A stretch of DNA of 64,000 bases from CAZOEL01 sp964578835. Its GTDB lineage: Bacteria; Desulfobacterota; Syntrophobacteria; Syntrophobacterales; Syntrophobacteraceae. Location of the stretch: NCBI GenBank assembly GCA_964578835.1, contig CAZOEL010000009.1:47959-111958 (forward strand). The letters run 5' to 3'. Position 1 is the first letter of the stretch; the number at the start of each line of letters is the position of its first letter. The position numbers and the translations under genes are program-made. This document shows positions 1 to 9,161 of the stretch, one piece after another. A model generated the notes under the pieces. It made no database searches and was not told the origin of the DNA. It saw only the letters and a program-made list of their open reading frames with translations.

Positions 1-365
1 TGCTCGTTCTTTGGAATGTAGGTGAAAAGCAATGAGATAAAGAAGGATTGTTGCAGTGTGAATTGTTTACGGTCGCATGTTTGGGAAGAATGAAGGCCGT
101 TCCCCGAAAGGGGAATGTCCGTGCAGGGGCCGCAACAGCTTCTAGAGGTGAGTGCGCTTAACTCGAGATCCTTTCGAGTCTTGTGCTCATCGGAGAGGAC
201 GGTTCTACCGGAAAAAGCGCACTGCGCCTTGTCTTTGAGAGACTCGACCTCCACGTGATCCCTTGCATGGCATACTACGAGCCCTGCGCCACTCTCAAGA
301 GCCAGAAAAGCCCATGCCGTCACACAAAGCCACACCATAAGAGTCCAAAGCTTCGATCTTTTCAT
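1..365 (-). CDS. Secreted or membrane-anchored Cys-rich protein, 3' part beyond window edge
   Basis: This open frame runs 121 codons from an ATG at 365 to the left window edge with no stop, so the gene is cut by the window. Residues 1-30 (MKRSKLWTLMVWLCVTAWAF onward) form a signal peptide: two basic residues, then a hydrophobic stretch. The mature part shows VVCHARDHVEVES and later SRSCCGPCTDIPLSG. From memory, a CH-xx-DHV-x-E motif followed by CC-x2-C-x-DIP occurs in short secreted proteins of metal-rich bacteria, but I cannot name a family. Four of the cysteines are paired in motifs, which suggests metal binding or disulfides. No good ribosome site precedes the ATG. It lies 207 bp downstream of the receiver gene on the same strand. 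Confidence 0.55.
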   Translation of the reverse strand, partial: MKRSKLWTLMVWLCVTAWAFLALESGAGLVVCHARDHVEVESLKDKAQCAFSGRTVLSDEHKTRKDLELSALTSRSCCGPCTDIPLSGNGLHSSQTCDRKQFTLQQSFFISLLFTYIPKNE

Positions 366-572
366 AACATCGTCTGCCGCAAGGGTTCGTGACTCCACGC
401 CTCCGCAAAGGCGCAACCATTTTCTTAATGCTAAGTACTGCGCCGCCTCTTTCAAGTTACGGGAGGGAATACCAGCAATTCTGAATTCGGCCATGCCGGT
501 GAAGCAGGGGAATAAGCTCAGTTCGCCATTCCCGCATGTTTCCATCCGGAATCCAGCGGGGCCGCCGGCTCC

Positions 573-1193
573 TTAACCAACATATTCCGGATAATGTCTT
601 TTCATGCATTCTGGGCAAATGCTGTGGCTGAAGTGAGCATCTGAATGTCTGGCGATATAGGACTCCACCTGATCCCAGTAGCCCTGATCGTTGCGAATCT
701 TTTTGCAGAAAGAGCAGATGGGCAAGATGCCCTGAAGGGTTTTGATTTGCTCCAGAGCCTGGCTCAGTTCCCGAACCTTGGCAGCCAATTGTTCCTGCGT
801 CTCGATCATGCGCTTCGCCACCTCGATTCGGGCTCGCAACTCTCCCACATCGAAGGGCTTACTGAGGTAATCATTGGCCCCTGCATCCAATCCAGCTATG
901 ATGTCCGCTTTCTCAGCCTTGGCGGTTAAGAAGATGAGGTACGGGGGAGACTCGGGTGATTGTATCGCACGGACTCGGCGCACCACCTCCCGCCCGTCCA
1001 TCTGGGGCATCATCCAGTCGAGGATAGCGAGTTTTGGCGCATCCGGCTGCAGCATTACCCGCAAAGCCTCTTCGCCATTGACAGTCACTACCACGACATG
1101 ACCGAATTTTTCCAGCATTCCCTTTAAAATTGCGCGCGACGTGAGATCATCTTCTGCAATCAGAATTCGCATGGGCTTTATCTCACTTATCAT
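573..1193 (-). CDS. Response regulator with C-terminal four-cysteine tail
   Basis: The first 125 residues are a CheY-like receiver: acidic pair EDD at 14-16, phospho-acceptor D59 in LAILDWMMP, T90 and K112 in YLSKPF. A coiled helix (about 120-150) leads to a tail with ICSFCKKIRND and HSICPECMKRHYP, giving two CxxC pairs that look like a small zinc-binding unit. This tail recurs in receivers of delta-proteobacteria-type genomes and is not a DNA-binding domain, so output is probably protein contact. The ATG overlaps the stop of the kinase gene upstream by four bases (ATGA), indicating translational coupling and a shared pathway. An internal ATG at residue 8 is an alternative start. Confidence 0.9.
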   Translation of the reverse strand: MISEIKPMRILIAEDDLTSRAILKGMLEKFGHVVVVTVNGEEALRVMLQPDAPKLAILDWMMPQMDGREVVRRVRAIQSPESPPYLIFLTAKAEKADIIAGLDAGANDYLSKPFDVGELRARIEVAKRMIETQEQLAAKVRELSQALEQIKTLQGILPICSFCKKIRNDQGYWDQVESYIARHSDAHFSHSICPECMKRHYPEYVG

Positions 1194-4100
1194 TTGCGGA
1201 CAAAATACTGCTCCATAGCCGCCTTGAGTCTGATAAACTCCGTCTCCAGTTCGGGTATGCGACTACGGATGGCTTCCATATCACCTATATTTCCTGACTT
1301 CTCCATCGCGGAGGCTATTGCGCTCATGGCCTCGCCTCCCACATTGGCCGACGCCCCCTTGATGGTGTGGGCCTGACGCTCAGCGCCAAGGAGGTCCCCT
1401 GTTTGCAGATAGTCTTTGAGCGACTCGATCTGATGGGGAATGTCCTCAAGAAAACCTTCGGCGATAGTCCTCAGTAAATCTTCATCGTGCATCAGTCGGG
1501 CCGTCAGGGCATCGATGTCGAAGATTACGGATTGCCGCTTAGCGACTGAAGCTTCTGCGGAGCTAATAACAGGCAATCCGCTTAGCGCCTCTCGCTTCTC
1601 TCGCACCATATCCTCTCCCTTCGGCAGCCATTTGTCCAGCGCTTCCACCAGAGCCTGCGGAGAAAGCGGTTTGCTGATGTAGTCATTCATTCCAGCCTCC
1701 AAGCACCTTTCTCGATCTCCCTGCATGGCAAGAGCAGTCATAGCTATAATAGGAATGCTAAATGACGATCCATGGGCAACCTCCGCTTCCCTGATTCTCC
1801 TTGTGGCCTCGAATCCATCCATCAGCGGCATCTGCACATCCATGAGCACAAGGTCGTAAGGGATGGTCTCAACGGCTTTCACAGCCTCTGAGCCATTGGC
1901 CACGGCGTCTGCCCGCAAGCCGAGTCTTTTCAACATCCCCACAGCCACCTGCTGGTTGGTGATGTTGTCTTCTGCGATCAAGATGTGCGACTTGCGCACA
2001 GCAGTTAGTTGCAGCTTTTCTCGAGCTGTATGGCGTGTTTCGATGGCCGCAGGCTTTTGCCAAGCCAGCTCCCGGCCTATAAGCGCAAGGGAGAGAACAG
2101 CTTTGAGCTCCTGGCGTCTGGCCGGTTTGGTGAGGTAAGCCGAAAAACCGAGCTCGGCAAAGCGCTTGGCGTCGCCCCTTACCCCCATGGAAGTCATCAT
2201 TACCATTCGGGTATCTTGAAGGCGTTTGTCCTCTTTGATGGCAAGACCCAGAGCCTCGCCGTCCATGCCCGGCATCTGCATGTCGATCACGGCGATGCTG
2301 AAAGGGTCTTCCTCTTCCATGGCCAGCTTGAGGGCGTGGAGCGCTTCGGGCCCCCTCTTCGCCTCACAGGCGCGCATTCCCCAGGACTGCAGACGAGAGG
2401 TGAGGATTTCTCGGTTGGTGGCGTTATCATCAACAATCAAAACCCGAACGCCCTTGAGGTTGGCAGGCGGAGGACTCTCTTCATGTGTCCCAGCAGCCTG
2501 TAGTCCCAGGCGAGCTGTGAACCAGAACTCAGAGCCCTTGCCTTCCTGGCTTTCAACGCCGGCTTTTCCTCCCATAAGCTCGGCGAGCTGTTTGGAGATG
2601 GCCAGACCAAGCCCCGTGCCGCCATACTGGCGCGTGGTCGAGGCGTCCACCTGGCGGAACTTCTCGAAAATAAGGCCAATCTTAGACTCGGGGATTCCAA
2701 CGCCTGAATCGCGCACAGAAAAACGAAGAAGAACATCCTCTTTTTGCATGTTCCCAGTCGCCGTCTCTTCCATAAGAGAGACTCGAACCGCCACCTCACC
2801 AGCGTGCGTGAACTTGATCGCGTTTCCCACCAGGTTTGTAAGGATCTGGCGCAGACGCCCGGGGTCTCCGCGCAACAGCGTCGGGACCAGAGGATCGGCT
2901 GAACAGAGAAGCTCTAGCCCTTTGTCATGCGCTCGCAAGGCCATCGTGGAAGCAAAGTCATCGAGCAGGATCGAAAGATCGAAGTCAAGTACTTCGAGAT
3001 CGAGCTTTTTCGCCTCGATTTTTGAAAAATCGAGTATGTCGTTGATCAGGCCGAGAAGCGATTCGCCGCTTGCCCGCACGATTTCTGCGTAACGCTGCTG
3101 CTCATCGGTTAGCTGCGTATCCAGCAGAAGGCCGGTCATGCCTATGACCCCGTTCATGGGAGTGCGGATTTCATGACTCATGTTGGCCAGAAACTCGCTC
3201 TTGGCGACGTTCGCCATCTCGGCCTCCTGGGCCAGGTGATTGGCCTTGGCGATGGCTGCTTCGAGCTGCCGATTGGTTTCCTGAATATGCTCTTCCGCGC
3301 GCTTACGCTTTATGATCTCCCAGGTCACATCGGCTATGAAATTCACAGCCTCAGCATCTTTTTCGGTGTAATCGAAGGGCTTGTTGCCCACTCCAAGGAT
3401 GGCTACGACTAAATCATCGCGCATCACCGGAACCACCAGCTCGCGTATCACTTCCGCATGGCCCTCCGGCAGCCCCTTTCTGTGGGGCAGCAAACGATAG
3501 TCGTTATGTATCACGCTCTTGCGCTCATGCACACAGTCCACCCAGACTCCCGCCTGATCGATTCCATAATGAGCCCCCTTTGACTGGGCTTTACAGAACC
3601 TTTCCAGGGTTGCGGTGGACCATTGCTGCAAGTGGAGGGTCTTCTGGTCCGCCTCGACAAAATGGTAAAAACCGATAGGGCTATCCACAAACCCACAGAT
3701 TTCGTCAAGAGATCGAGTCAACAATTCGTCAAAAGTATATTTGTCTGCAAATTCGATCAGCTTCAGTCGAATTTCGGTCAGCTGCTCGATCTTTTTGCGT
3801 TCGGTGATGTCCCAAAGGACGCCGTTGATCGCCTTTGGTCGGTTTGTATCGTCGCGATATAACCTGCCCCGAGTTTTAATGTAATGAAGACTCCCATCGG
3901 GCCAGACTGCACGATATTCGGTTTCATACAAAGCATCCTCGACCAATGCCCGGCGCAGCGCCGCTTCGACCGCTGCACGGTCATCGGGATGCACCGCTGC
4001 GAAAAACTCCTCGGCGCTTCCTCTGAACTCAGCAGGATCGATCCCGAGCAGGCGACAAACCTGGTCGTCGAAATGACGCTTATCTTCATTGATGTCCCAG

Positions 4101-5893
4101 GACCACACGCCCATGTGAGCCGAGCGAAGGGCAAGATCGAGCCTCGACTGGCTCTCCCTGGACGCCTCTTCCGCCAGTCTGCGCTCGGTGATGTTGGTGT
4201 GGGCGATGACTACCCCTTTTTCTTTCATGTCAAGAGGAGTAACAGTCATCATAAACCAACGCCGTTCACCAGGAGAATGGCATGGATACTCGAGGGAAAA
4301 GCTGGGAAGCTTTCCGTCCAGAACGGAAAGAATGCCATCATGGGCGGCCATAGCCTCTTCCGAGGACTCGCCATGGCTCTGCCGACATATCTCGAGGTAA
4401 TTTACGCCTGGCTCCGTGGCGGGTGGAGGAAGATCTTCCATAGAGCTATTTTCAATGGAAAACCGCAACCAGGGCTCGTTCACTGCCAAGATGACGCCAT
4501 CTCCATCCAACACGGCGATATGGGAAGGCGCCGAATCGAGAATGGCCTTTTTGAATTCCTCGCTCTCCCGAAGAGCATTCTCTGCAAGATTACGTTCGCT
4601 GATATCTTCTATGGCGCACATAATGCCGATAATGCTCCCACCCGGGTCGTAGATGGGCGAAGCCGAGAGACTCGCGTCGAAGATCGTCCCATCCTTCTTT
4701 CTCCTCACGACTTTCATCCCTGTAAAACCTTGTCCCCTGGCAAGAAGCGCGCGCAGTTCACTCACTTCATCCTGTTTTTCTTCTGGGACGCTCGGCAGAG
4801 GCTTGCCGAGCGCCTCATCAGCCCTCCAGCCGAGAACCCGCTCCGCAGAAACGTTCCAGCTCAGTACGTTTCCATTCAGGTCCATGCCATAGAGAGCTAC
4901 GGGCGAGCAGGCAATGATGGCCCGCTGAAAATCCTCACTTTGCTGCAGCTCGGCCGTTCGCACCATGACCTTTTCCTCCAACTGCTCGGAATGCTTCCGG
5001 AGATTGACGGACATTCGATTGAAAGCATCGCCCAGGTCCATCATCTCGCGCCCGCCCAGCAGGGGGACTTGTCCTGCCGCTCCCTCTTCGCCAGAAGAAA
5101 TCCTTTGGGCTTCATTCTTCAGTTTGGATAGTGGTTTGCCGATGAGCTGGTCAAAGCTTAAGAACTGCATTGCAGTGAGGGCCAGGAGCAGACCGAGCAG
5201 AATGAACGATAACTCTACCGTTGTGTCATGGGCTGCATCGAAGGCTGCAGCCAGGGGAATGCGAATGGAGATAGCTGAAACCACCTCTCCCGAGCTGCGA
5301 TGGAAGCTCCGCTCCATCCCGTAACGCTTTACCAACTCTCCTGGCGCATTATCCGGAGTGGAATGACATCTCAGGCAGGCATTCTCCATCACCTCCCCAC
5401 GGCGCAGCACCTGAAGAAACGGCTGACCGGCAATCATACGAATGGCGCTCTCGTATTGAAGAGCCGGGCTTTGGTTGGTCCGCTGGATAAAATTCTTTTC
5501 GATATCGTCGGCTTCGTTCTCAGGGCTTCGCGCATTGACGGCGCATTCCCGGTAGTAGTAGCCTTCGTTTCCCAGCTCTTTAAAATACCTTTGTATTTCA
5601 CGCACGGCGTAGGTCGATGACATCCAAGCCGGATCAAAATAGCCCTCGGTTTCGCTGGCTTTTGTGATCTGAAACAACCCGGGTTTCAGTTGATGCGAAA
5701 AGTAGCTGTGGGTGGCGAGGTTTCGATCTATAATCAGGCGGGATTTGATTTCAGCTTCCTGGATGGCGTGATCGAGGATTTTTCTATGAACAAAGAAGAC
5801 CAGCAGCAAGCCCACAATGAGAAATCCGATGAGGGATGCAGCGCCTATTCGGGTTCGTATTCTCCACTCATTCCATTTGCGTCCTATTTTCAT
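1190..5893 (-). CDS. Hybrid sensor histidine kinase with CxxCH (DUF3365/Tll0287-like) sensor, PAS-GAF, two receivers and HPt
   Basis: About 1567 residues from the ATG at 5893; an in-frame TTG at 5926 would add 11. Order seen: TM helix (20-37); periplasmic Tll0287-like domain with CLRCH near 173-177, a c-type haem motif; second TM helix (228-248); HAMP; three PAS modules (about 320-700); GAF (about 710-870); HisKA with phospho-His in NMSHEIRTPMNG; HATPase with LVGNAIKF and GTGLGLAISK; two receivers with acceptor Asp in VIDMQMPGMDG and LMDVQMPLMDG; C-terminal HPt with AHTIKGASANVG. All relay residues are present, so a complete His-Asp-His-Asp route to the coupled receiver is plausible. A redox or gas signal sensed through haem is inference from the CxxCH motif. 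Confidence 0.93.
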   Translation of the reverse strand: MKIGRKWNEWRIRTRIGAASLIGFLIVGLLLVFFVHRKILDHAIQEAEIKSRLIIDRNLATHSYFSHQLKPGLFQITKASETEGYFDPAWMSSTYAVREIQRYFKELGNEGYYYRECAVNARSPENEADDIEKNFIQRTNQSPALQYESAIRMIAGQPFLQVLRRGEVMENACLRCHSTPDNAPGELVKRYGMERSFHRSSGEVVSAISIRIPLAAAFDAAHDTTVELSFILLGLLLALTAMQFLSFDQLIGKPLSKLKNEAQRISSGEEGAAGQVPLLGGREMMDLGDAFNRMSVNLRKHSEQLEEKVMVRTAELQQSEDFQRAIIACSPVALYGMDLNGNVLSWNVSAERVLGWRADEALGKPLPSVPEEKQDEVSELRALLARGQGFTGMKVVRRKKDGTIFDASLSASPIYDPGGSIIGIMCAIEDISERNLAENALRESEEFKKAILDSAPSHIAVLDGDGVILAVNEPWLRFSIENSSMEDLPPPATEPGVNYLEICRQSHGESSEEAMAAHDGILSVLDGKLPSFSLEYPCHSPGERRWFMMTVTPLDMKEKGVVIAHTNITERRLAEEASRESQSRLDLALRSAHMGVWSWDINEDKRHFDDQVCRLLGIDPAEFRGSAEEFFAAVHPDDRAAVEAALRRALVEDALYETEYRAVWPDGSLHYIKTRGRLYRDDTNRPKAINGVLWDITERKKIEQLTEIRLKLIEFADKYTFDELLTRSLDEICGFVDSPIGFYHFVEADQKTLHLQQWSTATLERFCKAQSKGAHYGIDQAGVWVDCVHERKSVIHNDYRLLPHRKGLPEGHAEVIRELVVPVMRDDLVVAILGVGNKPFDYTEKDAEAVNFIADVTWEIIKRKRAEEHIQETNRQLEAAIAKANHLAQEAEMANVAKSEFLANMSHEIRTPMNGVIGMTGLLLDTQLTDEQQRYAEIVRASGESLLGLINDILDFSKIEAKKLDLEVLDFDLSILLDDFASTMALRAHDKGLELLCSADPLVPTLLRGDPGRLRQILTNLVGNAIKFTHAGEVAVRVSLMEETATGNMQKEDVLLRFSVRDSGVGIPESKIGLIFEKFRQVDASTTRQYGGTGLGLAISKQLAELMGGKAGVESQEGKGSEFWFTARLGLQAAGTHEESPPPANLKGVRVLIVDDNATNREILTSRLQSWGMRACEAKRGPEALHALKLAMEEEDPFSIAVIDMQMPGMDGEALGLAIKEDKRLQDTRMVMMTSMGVRGDAKRFAELGFSAYLTKPARRQELKAVLSLALIGRELAWQKPAAIETRHTAREKLQLTAVRKSHILIAEDNITNQQVAVGMLKRLGLRADAVANGSEAVKAVETIPYDLVLMDVQMPLMDGFEATRRIREAEVAHGSSFSIPIIAMTALAMQGDRERCLEAGMNDYISKPLSPQALVEALDKWLPKGEDMVREKREALSGLPVISSAEASVAKRQSVIFDIDALTARLMHDEDLLRTIAEGFLEDIPHQIESLKDYLQTGDLLGAERQAHTIKGASANVGGEAMSAIASAMEKSGNIGDMEAIRSRIPELETEFIRLKAAMEQYFVRK

Positions 5894-6159
5894 TCCTTCG
5901 CCCCAAGAAAAGTCACCCTTACCCAAGAAAACAAGCTAACTTTGCTATAAGACACATCAATCTATCTATCTTTTCAGATGATAGCCCTTTCTGAAAGCAA
6001 ACTGATAGCATTAGAGTTGTTCCCGGTCAACACCTTAGCCTCAGCACCGACTTATCCAAATAACATGCCAATTTTAACAACTAAAGGTTTTGGCTCTTCA
6101 AAGGCTGGGGCTTATGCCGATATCCCCAGTCAGCACCTGGCAACGATACTTTATCGCCC

Positions 6160-7296
6160 TCACAAATTCGCACCCGGCTCTGTTGATGCGCCCTCTGCAT
6201 GAGCGTGTATCCATTTAACTATTTTCGGCCAGACGAATTGGTGCGATCTCTTTCCGACGAGCATTCCGAGGTGCTGGATGGCCACACCGATATCTCCCTC
6301 ATAAAGGAGCGTCTTTTTATCAGTGCTTCGAACCGCATCGAAGAAGGGCAGCATCGACTCGGGCGGCGCCACGCGGCATCGTGGATCGATCACGCTCAGT
6401 ATCGGGGCTTCGATCTGTTCCGGCATAGCGCGTCGTCCTCCTACTTCCAGCCGTCCGGCCAGGAATCGGTTCTCACGATACAAGAGCTCGACAATCTCTT
6501 GAAAAAGCTTTCTACAAAAAGGCATTTCATCGTGCATCCATCGGATTACACGGAGGTGCGTCCGCCTCGCCTGCGCATCGGGGAGACATGCGAGCCAGTC
6601 CATCCACCGAGACCAGAGAAAGGTCTCAGGAGAGGCTAGAGAACTGGTGAGGCTAACAAAAGAACCGGGCACATCACCCCACCTCGCCGTGAGGAGTTGC
6701 GCTCTGGGGGAAGAAAGAACCATGGGCGGAACATCGCCGGCATCTCTTCCAAAGTTGAGTGGAGATCCAAGCAGAATGAGTCCCTGAGTCAGTTCCGGGT
6801 GAAGGGAGGAGAAAATGGCTGCAAATGTCCCGCCGAGCGAATGGCCGACAAGGAAGGCTCTATCCGTTCCGGTTTCAGCCCTTATGACCTCCATGCATTC
6901 AAGGATGAACCGATCTGCATACTCGGAGAGCCCAAGCTTCCTGCAATCCCCTTCATGCTCATCCCACTGGATGAAGAAGACCCGCACGCCGCTATGCAAA
7001 CACAGCCTCACAACACTGGCCCATGGAGCAAGATCCCAGATATAAGCGCGCTTGATCGTTGCCGGGACAATAAGCAGGACCGGAAGCGTCTCATCGTCTG
7101 CTCCGTAAGCTCTGAGGGTCACTCCGGCTCTCTGGAATACAACCCGATAAGGCGTCTCGGCAGGCCCGAATCCCAGGAGATCGAATAACCGGCCTTGAGC
7201 GCGGCGGATGCCGTCCATCTGCTTGTAGATCGCCCACCCCGGATCAGAATCCCATGATGATTTTTCCGCTGTATTACTCAATGCTTCGGGGTGCAT
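6160..7296 (-). CDS. Alpha/beta hydrolase related to class III PHA synthase (PhaC-like)
   Basis: The sequence follows the PhaC class III layout: VPATIKRAYIWDLAPW, then VFFIQWDEHEG, then the nucleophile elbow GHSLGGTFAAI, and QHLGMLVG near the C-terminus for the catalytic His. True polymer synthases have Cys in the elbow (GxCxG); here it is Ser, so a lipase-, esterase- or depolymerase-type activity is as likely as polymerisation. The candidate acid is in SVIDPRCRVAP. I chose the ATG at 7296 because AAAGGA lies seven bases upstream; a TTG at 7380 would extend it by 28 residues. It is divergent from the next hydrolase gene across a short spacer. Confidence 0.75.
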   Translation of the reverse strand: MHPEALSNTAEKSSWDSDPGWAIYKQMDGIRRAQGRLFDLLGFGPAETPYRVVFQRAGVTLRAYGADDETLPVLLIVPATIKRAYIWDLAPWASVVRLCLHSGVRVFFIQWDEHEGDCRKLGLSEYADRFILECMEVIRAETGTDRAFLVGHSLGGTFAAIFSSLHPELTQGLILLGSPLNFGRDAGDVPPMVLSSPRAQLLTARWGDVPGSFVSLTSSLASPETFLWSRWMDWLACLPDAQARRTHLRVIRWMHDEMPFCRKLFQEIVELLYRENRFLAGRLEVGGRRAMPEQIEAPILSVIDPRCRVAPPESMLPFFDAVRSTDKKTLLYEGDIGVAIQHLGMLVGKRSHQFVWPKIVKWIHAHAEGASTEPGANL

Positions 7297-7547
7297 GGAC
7301 AATCCTTTTTCCAGATACTCCACTTCTTTCAGGTCTCGAGCCGTGGAACCCTCCTTGAATGAGAAATGAGACGCCGGCAAGAGAGGCGGCAGGCATTAAG
7401 GTAATCATCGAGATCATTCGGGGATCACAAACTGCATCGATAAATCCGTTCCAAACGTAAAGGCAGGCAAATAGTTTGCTGTTGGAATTCCGATCCCTAT
7501 ATTAAGCAGATGTAGTTTCATTCTAAAAGACTGAGGAGCAGATATCC

Positions 7548-8417
7548 ATGATATCCATCGAGCAGCACATGATTGAAGTTGAGGGTTTTCGGACACGCTA
7601 TCTCACGGCTGGAACAGGACCGACGGTTGTATTGCTACACGCAGGCGGCGAGAGCTCAATCGATTGGCAGTGGACGATTTCCCTGCTTTCAAATACCTAT
7701 CGGGTATATGCGCCGGATCTTCATGGCTTCGGCGAAGAGAGCCATCCGCAAGCTAAGTATACAACTTCTTTCCTTAAACGATTTGTTTCGCAATTCCTTA
7801 TAGAACTGGGCATCAAAGAGGCGGCTCTCGTCGGCAACTCAATGGGCGGGCTCATCGCAATGCATGTAGCCCTAACGAGACCGGTGAACGTGACAGCGCT
7901 TGTTCTGGTTGACAGCGCCGCTCTTGGACGTGAAATCAGTCCTCTCGTCCTCGGAACGGCAATGCCGGGCATTGCAGAACTTGGAGTCGCTCTTTGCATG
8001 ACTCCCCCGGGCGCCTTTCAGAGAGCGGTATTGAAGATCCCTCTCCTATTTACCAGTATCAATCGTGTCCCCAATGAATGGTTGATGGAGCAATGCCGAC
8101 TGGCGCAGACCCCGTATTTCCTCATGGCGACGCTTTCTGCTCTGCGCTCGCAGCTTGGCCCCTGGGGACAACGGGAGGTGCTTGTGGACCAGCTTTCGAA
8201 TCTTCAAGCACCGACATTGTTGATCTGGGGAGAGAACGACATGATCCTTCCAAGCGCGCAGGCATACAAAGCGGTAGAGCATCTAAAGAATGGGCATCTT
8301 GACGTGATGCCGGGCTGCGGTCATATGCCTCACGTCGAGCAACCGGAACGATTTACAGCCACCTTGAAGGCGTTTCTCGACCAGCATGTAAAATCCAATG
8401 GAGAATCAAATATATAA
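7548..8417 (+). CDS. Alpha/beta hydrolase (MhpC/BphD-like fold)
   Basis: This 289-residue single-domain hydrolase has the usual order: oxyanion region VVLLHAGGESS near 28-38, nucleophile Ser in VGNSMGGLIAM, catalytic Asp in IWGENDMILPS and His in GCGHMPHVEQP. Length and motifs match the superfamily that includes C-C bond hydrolases, esterases and haloperoxidase-like enzymes; the substrate cannot be read from sequence. No signal peptide is seen, so it should act in the cytoplasm. GAGGAG about ten bases before the ATG supports this start. A PhaC-like hydrolase is transcribed divergently. Confidence 0.88.
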   Translation: MISIEQHMIEVEGFRTRYLTAGTGPTVVLLHAGGESSIDWQWTISLLSNTYRVYAPDLHGFGEESHPQAKYTTSFLKRFVSQFLIELGIKEAALVGNSMGGLIAMHVALTRPVNVTALVLVDSAALGREISPLVLGTAMPGIAELGVALCMTPPGAFQRAVLKIPLLFTSINRVPNEWLMEQCRLAQTPYFLMATLSALRSQLGPWGQREVLVDQLSNLQAPTLLIWGENDMILPSAQAYKAVEHLKNGHLDVMPGCGHMPHVEQPERFTATLKAFLDQHVKSNGESNI

Positions 8418-8559
8418 CCTGGCAGACTCCGTGAAGAGAGATTTCGTTCAGGGCTGTAAACAGTTTCCACGGGTCTTCTGACTCTGCCTGAAGAGAAGGA
8501 ACTTTCTTGTAAATCCTCCTCCCGATACGGACCCTCAGGTTGAAGCCAACCTGGATGTC

Positions 8560-8997
8560 ATGCATCGGGTGGATACGGCCTGGAACGAGAGGGACTTCGA
8601 CACTCTGGAGCAATTGCATGCTCCAGATGGCGTTTTCTTCTTTACGATTCCAGGGGGAGCGGACCGTGCGGCGCACGTGCAGGAGATGAGAAACTTCCTC
8701 ACTGCTTTTCCGGACCACCAGATTGAGCTCCCTCACCTGGCGCTCTTCGGGCAGGACGACATGGTCACCGCAGTCAGCAGGTCCAGCGGAACCCACACTG
8801 CTCCCATGGCGCTACCGGACGGGCGGGTGATTCCACCGACCGGCAAAGTGGTGAACATGGTGATGACGACCGTGGCCAGGGTGGCAAACGGCCAATTTGC
8901 TGAAGAGATCGTTACGTTCGATACCCTCGATTTCTTCTCACAGCTTGGTGCTGCAAATATCGATGCGGAAGAGCCGCCCGCTCAGCCGTTGCAGTAA
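8560..8997 (+). CDS. SnoaL-like (ester cyclase-type) protein
   Basis: A 145-residue protein with the NTF2-like pattern of SnoaL/ester-cyclase proteins: AWNERDFDTLEQLHAPDGVF at the start, FPDHQIELPHL in the middle, and GKVVNMVMTTVARVANGQFA before the last strand. Such proteins bind small cyclic substrates in an alpha+beta barrel; no specific reaction can be assigned. No ribosome site precedes the ATG, and the frame stays open for 27 codons upstream with coding-like residues (NPPPDTDPQVEANLDV), so the true start may be non-standard or the N-terminus may be damaged. It follows the alpha/beta hydrolase on the same strand after about 140 bp. Confidence 0.7.
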   Translation: MHRVDTAWNERDFDTLEQLHAPDGVFFFTIPGGADRAAHVQEMRNFLTAFPDHQIELPHLALFGQDDMVTAVSRSSGTHTAPMALPDGRVIPPTGKVVNMVMTTVARVANGQFAEEIVTFDTLDFFSQLGAANIDAEEPPAQPLQ

Positions 8998-9161
8998 GAA
9001 ACCATCTCAAAAATGATGCGGAATAGTTGCAGGCTGGATAGAGGCTGATGAACATTTCCGTGCAGCCAAGATTGAAATCCGGGGACTTTGCGCTTACCTC
9101 TTCGGCGGCGGCATGGCCTCAACAGGGAGGCCTATCGGTTTGGGCGCTGCCGCACATAAAC

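Noticed and set aside
183..392. 69-codon plus-strand frame with a P-loop-like GEDGSTGKS
   Set aside because: The opposite strand reads as a secreted protein with signal peptide; the P-loop look is coincidental.
2226..3092. 288-codon plus-strand frame opposite the kinase
   Set aside because: Same reason: composition is an antisense reflection of HisKA, HATPase and receiver codons.
3884..5131. Long plus-strand open frame (415 codons) opposite the hybrid kinase
   Set aside because: It mirrors the kinase codons, shows no domain or ribosome site, and the minus-strand frame has every kinase motif.
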